A DNA stretch of 47,472 nucleotides from Thermodesulfovibrionia bacterium (GTDB taxonomy: Bacteria > Nitrospirota > Thermodesulfovibrionia > UBA6902): assembly GCA_947259645.1 (NCBI GenBank), contig CAMYND010000013.1, positions 1 through 47,472 on the forward strand, given 5' to 3'. The position numbers and the translations under genes were made by a program. The notes under the pieces are model-generated. The model was not told the DNA's origin. It did not search any database and saw only the letters and a list, made by a program, of their open reading frames with translations. Position 1 is the first letter of the stretch. The number at the start of each line of letters is the position of its first letter. Positions 41,065 through 47,472 of the stretch are shown here, one piece after another.

Positions 41065-43026
41065 ATGAAAAAAACTCTCGCATTTATAGTAGTTTCAATA
41101 GTTATTCTTTTTGCAAGCGGAAATGAAGCGTTAAGCCAGTGGATTGCTCCCGGTACATTGACGAAAGCCCACAAAGACCTCCGCGGTGTGACGAGCTGCC
41201 TGAAATGTCATACCCTGACACAGGGACTTGATAATAAGGCATGCAGCTCAAGCTCGTGCCATGAAAAACTGCAGAAAAAAATCAAGGAGAAGAAGGGACT
41301 CCATGCCAGGATTGAGAGCGATTGTGTCACCTGTCATACTGACCATAAAGGGGCAGAGTATGACATTACCGCGATAAACGAGGAATCCTTTCAACATTCA
41401 TTAACAGGGTACGAATTGCTTGACAGTCATCATGTTGGCTGTAAAGAATGCCATACAAAGGAAGGAACATACCTGGAGCTTAAGACAGATTGCCTGAGTT
41501 GCCATGCGGATGTACACAAGAAAGCCGTTTCAGAGGACTGTATACAATGCCATAATTATAAAGAATGGAAAGATTATGTTTTTGATCATGCGAAAAAAGC
41601 TGATTATAAACTGATTGGAAAGCATGTTGATGTAAAGTGCGAACTCTGTCATCCACGGGAAAGAGTTGTTGCAAAATCCGGGTACAGTGAAAAAGAGTAT
41701 CAGGTCCTGAAACTGAAACCGATACAGTCTGAAACATGCATGGATTGCCATTATGATGTGCACAAGGGACAGTTTAAAGACCAGAAGTGCGATGCCTGTC
41801 ATTCTGTTGAGAAGGGGTGGAAGGAATATACCTTTAAGCATGAGTCAGAAAAATACAGGGGATACAGGCTTGAGGGCAAACACAAAGACGTTGATTGCGA
41901 GAAGTGCCATGCCCGGACTGATATTAAATATACCGAGTTTACTGCTGATAAAAAAGTATCAGTTGGTACATTTAAACCGATTAAGGGCAAAATCTGCAGT
42001 GAATGTCATTATGATGTTCATAAGGGCCAGTTTAAGAAACAGAAGTGCAATGAATGTCATTCAGTGGAAAAGGACTGGAAGGACTATACCTTTGACCACC
42101 AGTCCGAAAAGTTCAGCTACAAGCTTGAGGGCAAACACAAAGACGCAGATTGCGTGAAGTGCCATGCGAAAAATGAGGTCACCTATACAGAGTTCAGAAC
42201 AGCAAAGAAAGTCCTGATAAGCACCTTTGAAAAGATCAAGGCTGAAGAGTGCACGAGCTGTCATTTTGATATTCATAACGGTGAGTTTAAAGACCAGAAA
42301 TGCGATGCATGTCACTCACTGGAAAAGGGCTGGAAGGATTATACCTTTGACCACCAGTCTGAAAAGTTCAGCTACAAGCTTGAGGGCAGACATAAAGACG
42401 TTGACTGCGTGAAGTGCCATCTGAAGAAAGAAGTCAAATACAATGAGTTTGAGACAGCGAAAAAGGTCGTGATAAGTTCCTTTGAAGAAATAAAGGCAGA
42501 CGAGTGTACGAGTTGTCATTTTGATATTCATAACGGACAGTTTAAAGACCAGAAATGCAACTCCTGCCATTCATTGGAAAAGGAATGGAAAGATACGACA
42601 TTTAAACACGAAGCCGAGAATTATAAGGGATACAAGCTTGAGGGCAAGCATAAACCGGTTGAATGCGAGAAATGCCATAAACGGAGTGAAATCAGCTATA
42701 CAGAATTTAATCTGCAGAAAAAGGTAATGATTGGCGAGTTTAAACCGCTTAAATCAGATAAGTGCGGTGATTGTCATAAGAACGGCCACGAGCGGGAATT
42801 AAAAGGGATGGAGAAGCTCGAGGGCTTAACATGTGCTGACTGTCATTCAGTTGAGAAAGAGTTTAAAGAGCACGATTATAAGCACAAGGAAGACAGCAAG
42901 TATCATAAATATAACCTGAACGGCCAGGTTCATGAATCAAATTGTGCTGAATGTCATTACTGTGATCCCAATATGTTCTCTATCTCCAGCTGCTTCAATG
43001 AGTTGGGGATTTTGCCGACGGATTAA
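41065..43026 (+). CDS. Periplasmic multihaem cytochrome c with 22 haem-binding motifs
   Basis: A 653-residue secreted cytochrome. The signal peptide MKKTLAFIVVSIVILFASG ends near ALS-Q. I count 21 CXXCH motifs plus one CX4CH (CSSSSCH, second motif). The body is built of repeats of about 82-86 residues, each with three haem motifs: CxxCHxDxH, then CxxCHS, then CxxCH after LEGKHKDxDC. Unit starts are at 41491, 41737, 41995, 42250 and 42505, with a diverged unit from 42763. The frame is open to a GTG at 41008, but ATG 41065 begins the signal peptide. Such proteins act as periplasmic electron conduits or stores. No CXXCK or nitrite-reductase signature is seen, so it is probably an electron carrier rather than an enzyme. 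It is divergent from a dihaem cytochrome b. Confidence 0.93.
   Translation: MKKTLAFIVVSIVILFASGNEALSQWIAPGTLTKAHKDLRGVTSCLKCHTLTQGLDNKACSSSSCHEKLQKKIKEKKGLHARIESDCVTCHTDHKGAEYDITAINEESFQHSLTGYELLDSHHVGCKECHTKEGTYLELKTDCLSCHADVHKKAVSEDCIQCHNYKEWKDYVFDHAKKADYKLIGKHVDVKCELCHPRERVVAKSGYSEKEYQVLKLKPIQSETCMDCHYDVHKGQFKDQKCDACHSVEKGWKEYTFKHESEKYRGYRLEGKHKDVDCEKCHARTDIKYTEFTADKKVSVGTFKPIKGKICSECHYDVHKGQFKKQKCNECHSVEKDWKDYTFDHQSEKFSYKLEGKHKDADCVKCHAKNEVTYTEFRTAKKVLISTFEKIKAEECTSCHFDIHNGEFKDQKCDACHSLEKGWKDYTFDHQSEKFSYKLEGRHKDVDCVKCHLKKEVKYNEFETAKKVVISSFEEIKADECTSCHFDIHNGQFKDQKCNSCHSLEKEWKDTTFKHEAENYKGYKLEGKHKPVECEKCHKRSEISYTEFNLQKKVMIGEFKPLKSDKCGDCHKNGHERELKGMEKLEGLTCADCHSVEKEFKEHDYKHKEDSKYHKYNLNGQVHESNCAECHYCDPNMFSISSCFNELGILPTD
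41491..42762 (+). repeat. Five tandem ~82-86-codon three-haem repeats
   Basis: Units 41491-41736 (82 codons), 41737-41994 (86), 41995-42249 (85), 42250-42504 (85) and 42505-42762 (86). The third and fourth units are nearly identical at DNA level over long stretches (for example around 42106 and 42361, exactly 255 bases apart), which points to recent duplication or gene conversion. Confidence 0.9.
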
Positions 43027-43077
43027 ACTGGAGATTCTGTCTCAACTTTTCTATTCAATAAATTATTTAATGAGAAA

Positions 43078-43133
43078 TGGGGTTTCGGCCCCAAACGACG
43101 AGTTCATTCTTTTGTACGCAAAAAAGAACGAAC
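43078..43133. terminator. Double hairpin between convergent genes; possible dispersed repeat
   Basis: TGGGG-TTTCGG-CCCCA (43078-43093) is followed by GTTCATTCTTTT (43102-43113) pairing 11 of 12 with AAAAGAACGAAC (43122-43133). The second hairpin has T/A-rich arms and could terminate both strands. The surrounding text (from about 43078 to 43145) resembles, from memory, an intergenic element seen repeatedly in environmental genomes. Confidence 0.55.
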
Positions 43134-43150
43134 CAAGAAAAAGCGCCCCA

Positions 43151-44656
43151 TTATAAGATCAATTCCCCGAACTCACTCCCCACAATCTCCTGAAGTTTAG
43201 TAATGGCCTTGAAGGCCTCTTTGAGCACCTCCTGACCTCTGTGGGAAAGCTTTGAAGGGGTAAGGAAGTAGTCGTTTGATGATTTCTCGATATAGTTATC
43301 GACCTGGGCGTTCAGGGTGTGAAAGAGGATTACCCGGTAGGCATTTTCGAAATACTCTGAATCGTCTTTCTGGATTACTCCCTGGTCAACAAGTGCCTGT
43401 ATCCTGCTCATGGTAGAGGTCGCTTTTATTTTATTCTTTAATGCAAGAACCCGGGCAGACTCGATCAGGAAGATCAGGCCGCTTTTCTTCATATCAATCT
43501 GACCCTTGTGTTCACCGCTTTTTTCAGTTATGAATGTATTGAACAGCCCGAGGGGGACCTTGTGAAGCCCTTCCTCTTCATCGTGCATCTGTCGGAGTAC
43601 ATTATGGTTTCTCGAGAGCAGGGAAAAGGCGGTATTGATAAATCTGTCAAAGAGCGCCCTGGTGCCGTACAGATATGCTGCGTCATAAATCAGGGTCATA
43701 TATCGCACTGTAAAAGGGCCCTGGTGTTTAAATATGCCTGCTACAAAGGTGTCCCAGTCTGCTATTCTCTTGCGCCACTCAGGGTTATGCCCCATAATTT
43801 TTCCAGGGCAATAGACAAATCCCGCATCGTTCAGGGCATCAGAGAATTTCCGGGACACCTCAAAGAAGTACCGGTCAACATCATTAAAACGGCTGTCATC
43901 GTAGTCTTCAGTGATGATGCAGTAGTCCTGGTCCGGGAAGAGGAGGTTTTCTTTTCTTCCATGGCTTCCGGTAACAAAAAAGCAGTAGTCAACCGGCGGC
44001 GTGCCGATTTCTTCCATTACGCAGTTGAGAAGTCGCCTGTGAATGCTGGCATTTATCAGTGAGATCATGGTGACGATGTCAACGGGGTTTGTGTTTGCTT
44101 TCAGTTTATCCTTCACAAGGTAAATGAGTTCGTCTTTAATTTTTTTGAAATCAGCTACAGACTGGGCGTCTTCAAGCTGGCCGATAATTACAAATGGTTC
44201 TGCATGGCGGATCTTCATGATTTGCCTGAGCGTGATGATGCCGACTACTCTGTCATCGCTGACGATCGGCAGATGCTTTACCGTATACTTTGACAGTACA
44301 GAGAGAGCGTCAAAAAGGGTGGAGTCAAGGGGAAGGCATACCGGGTCAGGAGTCATGATCTCTGAAATATTTCTGTTAAACCCGCACTGGCTGTCCTTTG
44401 CCACAATTTTTCTCACCATATCACGTTCCGTTACAATGCCCAGGGGCTTAAACTTGTCATCTGTCACGATGACTGATGAAATTTTTCTTTTTGCCATTTC
44501 CCGGGCAACGGTCTGTATCGTCTCTTCCGGCTTGCACCGGTAAACCTCTGTAGACATGATACTGTACAGAGGCTCCTGGTATTGAAAGGCGGCAATTCGG
44601 AATACAGATTCGCTTTCTTCAAGGCGGCTGGATTCTGATGATACTGGTTTATTCAT
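43151..44656 (-). CDS. CBS-domain / DUF294 putative nucleotidyltransferase
   Basis: A 501-residue protein with two CBS domains (about 28-150) and a DUF294 nucleotidyltransferase domain. Its motif is GSHGRKE (230-236) with the aspartates D242 and D244 of FPDQDYCII retained. YCPGKIMGHNPEWR further on is also typical of the family. The C-terminal helical DUF294_C domain completes it. It lacks the cyclic-nucleotide-binding domain of its paralogue at 34196-36100 but keeps the catalytic residues that paralogue has lost. The biochemical reaction of the family is not settled; GlnD-like uridylylation is a guess from fold. It is divergent from acs, so the 442-base gap may regulate both. Confidence 0.88.
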   Translation of the reverse strand: MNKPVSSESSRLEESESVFRIAAFQYQEPLYSIMSTEVYRCKPEETIQTVAREMAKRKISSVIVTDDKFKPLGIVTERDMVRKIVAKDSQCGFNRNISEIMTPDPVCLPLDSTLFDALSVLSKYTVKHLPIVSDDRVVGIITLRQIMKIRHAEPFVIIGQLEDAQSVADFKKIKDELIYLVKDKLKANTNPVDIVTMISLINASIHRRLLNCVMEEIGTPPVDYCFFVTGSHGRKENLLFPDQDYCIITEDYDDSRFNDVDRYFFEVSRKFSDALNDAGFVYCPGKIMGHNPEWRKRIADWDTFVAGIFKHQGPFTVRYMTLIYDAAYLYGTRALFDRFINTAFSLLSRNHNVLRQMHDEEEGLHKVPLGLFNTFITEKSGEHKGQIDMKKSGLIFLIESARVLALKNKIKATSTMSRIQALVDQGVIQKDDSEYFENAYRVILFHTLNAQVDNYIEKSSNDYFLTPSKLSHRGQEVLKEAFKAITKLQEIVGSEFGELIL

Positions 44657-44913
44657 AGTATTTATCTTTTCTGAGACTGATAACGGTATTGCCCATCTAT
44701 TTTACGTATTCGCTCTGTATTTTTAAATGTATTGATATCAAGAGGCTATCAGTATATCTGTTTTACTGGAATAACCGGAGTTACCTTGATTGTATTCTGC
44801 TTTACCCCTTTTCTTCTTGACGGAGAAATAGCGTGTGATACAATGATTTTACTATTAATTTTTCTTGATTTATGTATGAAATTCTGCTACTTTATGAAAT
44901 GCTTCCCTATGAA

Positions 44914-44932
44914 GCGTTACAATTGGTAACGC
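44914..44932. promoter_or_regulatory. Candidate activator site (shared palindrome, copy 2)
   Basis: GCGTTAC-AATTG-GTAACGC is a perfect 7-bp dyad with a 5-base spacer. It shares GTTAC-N5-GTAACGCG with the site at 34019-34036 and is centred about 104 bases upstream of the acs -24 element. Confidence 0.7.
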
Positions 44933-45025
44933 GGCTAATATTTATTTGTAATAACCGTGCTGTTAAATAGACAGTAACTCATTGAATTGTATACATATTA
45001 AATTGTAACCAGGGCAAATCGTTAT

Positions 45026-45041
45026 GGGCATCAATATTGCT
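45026..45041 (+). promoter_or_regulatory. Sigma-54 promoter of acs
   Basis: GGGCAT-CAATA-TTGCT fits TGGCAY-N5-TTGCW except for the first base. The invariant GG (45027-45028) and GC (45039-45040) are 10 bases apart. Predicted start near 45052, leaving a leader of about 47 bases with GGGAGGT before ATG 45099. Confidence 0.7.
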
Positions 45042-45098
45042 TTGAACAATACGTCCTAATGTTCCATTTTTAAATCTTAAATTCAGGGAGGTAGCGGT

Positions 45099-47072
45099 AT
45101 GTCAGAAAAAGAATCGATTAAAGTGTTAAGCGCGGAAGGGAGAACATTTCCACCTTCAAAGGAAATGAGTGAGAAGGCTCATATTGGCAGCATGGAACAA
45201 TATGAGACGATGTACAAGAAATCTGTGGAAGACCCGGAGGGATTCTGGGCGGACATAGCAGAACAGAACATTACCTGGACTAAAAAGTGGGACAAGGTTC
45301 TTGAATACGATTTTAACAAGCCTGAGATAAAGTGGTTTGTCGGCGGAAAGCTTAATGCATCGTACAACTGCCTTGACCGCCATCTTGAGGCGGGAAGAAA
45401 AGACAAAACAGCGATTCTTTGGGAGGCGGATGACGGTTCAAACAGGACCTATACATATGAGCAGCTTCACCTTCAGGTGAACAGGTTTGCAAATGTCCTG
45501 AAGAAAAATGGTGTGAGCAAGGGCGACAGGATCGGAATATATATGCCGATGATCCCTGAGCTTGCCATCGCCATGCTTGCATGCGCAAGAGTGGGTGCGA
45601 TTCACAGTATTACATTCGGCGGATTCAGCGCACAGGCGTTAAAAGATAGGATCAATGACTGCGGGGCAAAGCTGGTCATTACCTCTGACCAGAGCGTCAG
45701 GGGCGGCAAGCATATCCCGCTTAAGATAAATGCGGATAATGCGGTTGTGGATTGCCCAACGGTCGAGAAGATGATCGTTGTCCAGCATGTAGGCGATATA
45801 GATATGAAAGAGGGCAGGGACATCTGGTGGCATGAGGAGATGGCTGCCGCAGATATTGAAGACTTCTGCAAGCCTGAGGAGATGGATGCTGAAGACCCGC
45901 TCTTCATACTTTATACATCAGGTTCAACAGGCAAGCCCAAGGGAGTGCTCCACACGACCGGCGGATACATGGTCTATACGAACCTGACCTTTAAATATAT
46001 CTTTGACTATCATGAAGAGGATATATGGTTCTGCGGGGCTGACATAGGTTGGGTAACAGGGCACAGCTACATCATATACGGCCCGCTCTCAGCAGGAGCA
46101 ACAAGTATCATGTTCGAGGGGATTCCTACATATCCGGACCCGGGAAGGCTTTGGGATATATGTGACAAGCACAAGGTAACCCAGATATACACTGCTCCGA
46201 CGGTCATAAGGGCGCTTATGAGATCGGGCGAAGAATGGCCCAACAAATATGACCTCTCTTCACTGAGGGTTCTAGGCTCTGTAGGTGAACCGATCAATCC
46301 CGAAGCATGGATGTGGTACCACAAGAATGTTGGCAGGAGTAAACTTCCCATAGTTGACACATGGTGGCAGACCGAGACAGGCGGAATTCTTATCACACCT
46401 CTTCCGGGCGCAATGACGCTCAAGCCGGGCTCTGCCAATAGACCGTTCTTTGGAGTTAAGCCGAAAATAGTCAAGCAGGACGGGTCCGAGGCCGGAGTGA
46501 ATGAGGGAGGATATCTTCTTATAGAAAAACCATGGCCGGGAATGATCAGGGGAACATACGGTGATCCTGAACAGAAGCGTGTCAAGGAAGTATATTTCTC
46601 ACAGTTCCCGGGAACGTACATGTCCGGTGACGGTGCGAGAGTTGATGCGGATGGTGACTACTGGCTTATGGGAAGGATTGATGATGTTATCAATATATCC
46701 GGGCACAGGCTTGGTACTGCGGAAGTTGAATCAGCGCTGGTCAGTCATGAAACTGTTGCGGAAGCCGCTGTTGTCGGATATCCTCATGATATCAAGGGTG
46801 AAGGAATTTATGTATACGTTACCTTAAAGGAGGGTATAGAGGCTACCGATGACCTGAAGAAAACCCTTGTCGGGCACATTAGAAAAGAGATCGGGCCTAT
46901 CGCTACTCCTGACAAAATGCAGTTTGCACCTGGTCTTCCAAAGACGAGAAGCGGCAAGATCATGAGACGAATTCTCAGAAAAATTGCCCAGGGCGCGATT
47001 GATGAGCTTGGAGACACATCAACTCTTGCTGATCCGTCTGTTGTTGATAATCTTGTGAAAGAGAGACAATAA
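45099..47072 (+). CDS. acs: Acetyl-CoA synthetase (AMP-forming)
   Basis: Activates acetate to acetyl-CoA via acetyl-AMP. The 657 residues match Acs. Motifs in order are the N-terminal ACAS domain, P-loop [12 protein letters not shown], the acyl-binding WWQTETGG, the hinge and adenylate motif [32 protein letters not shown], and the C-terminal [11 protein letters not shown]. The lysine of that last motif is the adenylation catalyst and the usual acetylation target. WWQTETGG and overall length favour acetate over longer acids. GGGAGGT supports ATG 45099. Preceded by a sigma-54 promoter and an activator palindrome, and placed near an SSS symporter, it is predicted to be the metabolic endpoint of the acetate uptake module. 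Confidence 0.96.
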   Translation: MSEKESIKVLSAEGRTFPPSKEMSEKAHIGSMEQYETMYKKSVEDPEGFWADIAEQNITWTKKWDKVLEYDFNKPEIKWFVGGKLNASYNCLDRHLEAGRKDKTAILWEADDGSNRTYTYEQLHLQVNRFANVLKKNGVSKGDRIGIYMPMIPELAIAMLACARVGAIHSITFGGFSAQALKDRINDCGAKLVITSDQSVRGGKHIPLKINADNAVVDCPTVEKMIVVQHVGDIDMKEGRDIWWHEEMAAADIEDFCKPEEMDAEDPLFILYTSGSTGKPKGVLHTTGGYMVYTNLTFKYIFDYHEEDIWFCGADIGWVTGHSYIIYGPLSAGATSIMFEGIPTYPDPGRLWDICDKHKVTQIYTAPTVIRALMRSGEEWPNKYDLSSLRVLGSVGEPINPEAWMWYHKNVGRSKLPIVDTWWQTETGGILITPLPGAMTLKPGSANRPFFGVKPKIVKQDGSEAGVNEGGYLLIEKPWPGMIRGTYGDPEQKRVKEVYFSQFPGTYMSGDGARVDADGDYWLMGRIDDVINISGHRLGTAEVESALVSHETVAEAAVVGYPHDIKGEGIYVYVTLKEGIEATDDLKKTLVGHIRKEIGPIATPDKMQFAPGLPKTRSGKIMRRILRKIAQGAIDELGDTSTLADPSVVDNLVKERQ

Positions 47073-47086
47073 AAAAATATGACCGT

Positions 47087-47110
47087 AGGGGCGTATTGCG
47101 ATACGCCCCT
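47087..47110. repeat. Perfect 10-bp palindromic repeat after acs
   Basis: AGGGGCGTAT-TGCG-ATACGCCCCT. A perfect stem with a 4-base loop and no U-tract, 15 bases after the acs stop. Nearly identical GGGGCGTATTGCNATACGCCCC elements are, as I recall, common dispersed palindromes in cyanobacteria and other genomes. It may also stabilise the acs mRNA 3' end. Confidence 0.65.
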
Positions 47111-47124
47111 GCAATTACTTTATT

Positions 47125-47472
47125 ATGACAAAATTCAAATTAGAAAAAACAAATTCTGTCCTTGTCTTTATAGACATACAGGAAAAGCTTGTTCCTGCGA
47201 TGGACAAGAAAGAGACAGTCTACGAGAACTGCCGCCACCTCATTGAAGCAGCGACCCTGCTTGATATCCCCATGGTTGTCACAGAGCAATACCCCAAGGG
47301 CCTTGGACCTACAGTGAATGAGATTAAAACCGGGCTCCCGCGGTATGAACCTTTTGAGAAGATTACCTTTGACTGCTGCGGGGGTGACGGATTTCTGGAA
47401 AAGATAGCTTCTCTCAAGGCGAGCCATCTGATTTTGACAGGGATGGAAACCCATGTGTGCGTGCTGCAGACC
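47125..47472 (+). CDS. Isochorismatase-family hydrolase (truncated by window end)
   Basis: 116 codons are present and the C-terminus lies outside. The start MTKFKLEKTNSVLVFIDIQ, the candidate catalytic triad D17 (FIDIQEKL), K79 (FEKITFD) and C112 (THVCVLQT), and TEQYPKGLG place it in the cysteine-hydrolase/isochorismatase fold. That fold also includes nicotinamidase and other amidases. The ycaC/ISOC-like subtype seems most similar; the substrate cannot be told. No Shine-Dalgarno is obvious before ATG 47125, and the gene follows acs by 52 bases containing a palindromic repeat. Confidence 0.85.
   Translation, partial: MTKFKLEKTNSVLVFIDIQEKLVPAMDKKETVYENCRHLIEAATLLDIPMVVTEQYPKGLGPTVNEIKTGLPRYEPFEKITFDCCGGDGFLEKIASLKASHLILTGMETHVCVLQT

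Larger units (their letters stand above)
44657..45098. other. Divergent control region of the CBS-DUF294 gene and acs
   Basis: A 442-base AT-rich gap. No credible gene: a 65-codon frame at 44732-44929 has no ribosome-binding site or recognisable protein. It holds the second copy of the GTTAC-N5-GTAACGCG palindrome and a sigma-54 promoter directed at acs. No clear promoter for the minus-strand gene was found. Confidence 0.6.

Noticed and set aside
41491-42762. Regular DNA repeats considered as CRISPR or satellite
   Set aside because: The repeats are 246-258 bases, in frame, and encode haem-binding units of one protein.
42932-43156. Alternative-frame continuation of the multihaem cytochrome after its stop
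   Set aside because: The other frame shows no CXXCH beyond the stop, so the end is not a simple frameshift.
44732-44929. 65-codon open frame between the CBS-DUF294 gene and acs
   Set aside because: No ribosome-binding site, cysteine- and phenylalanine-rich composition typical of AT-rich non-coding DNA, and it overlaps the enhancer palindrome.

Overview
The window looks like a chromosomal segment of a Gram-negative anaerobe or facultative anaerobe. I infer this from LPS inner-core heptose genes, a meso-DAP-type murein pathway (MurE with a DNPR motif), sigma-54/NtrC-type regulation, a very multihaem c-type cytochrome and an AMP-forming acetyl-CoA synthetase. The style (SSS-domain histidine kinase, DUF294 proteins, repeat-built multihaem cytochromes) fits uncultured Nitrospirota or Desulfobacterota better than Gammaproteobacteria. 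That placement is inference; no rRNA or tRNA gene is visible to settle it. No CRISPR array, phage gene or intact insertion sequence is present.

Left part (1-7645). On the minus strand are the 5' part of a DUF3108 periplasmic protein, a WaaC-like GT9 heptosyltransferase, a WaaF-GmhB fusion, a Lon-type (S16) protease with a lysine-rich histone-H1-like tail, and XerD. A small gamma-glutamylcyclotransferase-like gene on the plus strand sits between the two heptosyltransferase genes.

Centre (8011-26450). A complete dcw cluster on the plus strand runs mraZ-rsmH-ftsL-ftsI-murE-murF-mraY-murD-ftsW-murG-murC-murB-ddl-ftsQ-ftsA-ftsZ. It starts from a near-consensus sigma-70 promoter whose predicted start site abuts an inverted TGGGA pair resembling a rearranged MraZ box. 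Most genes overlap or nearly touch, with larger gaps before ftsI, murE and murF. A perfect 16-bp hairpin follows ftsZ. proS and a convergent lipoprotein parvulin come next.

Right part (29222-47472). This appears to be an acetate or small-organic-acid uptake module. It has a small two-helix membrane protein, a CbrA-like SSS/PAS/histidine kinase and an NtrC-family response regulator. Next is an operon of cNMP-CBS-DUF294 protein, DEDDh exonuclease and SSS symporter. Further on lie a second CBS-DUF294 protein and, divergent from it, acs. The upstream regions of the DUF294 operon and of acs each carry the same GTTAC-N5-GTAACGCG palindrome about 100-110 bp upstream of a -24/-12 sigma-54 promoter. 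This suggests that the NtrC-type regulator encoded here controls both. Embedded in the module are a small membrane protein with a TPR protein, and a divergent pair of a dihaem cytochrome b and a cytochrome c with 22 haem-binding motifs, separated by clustered operator-like repeats. The window ends inside an isochorismatase-family gene.
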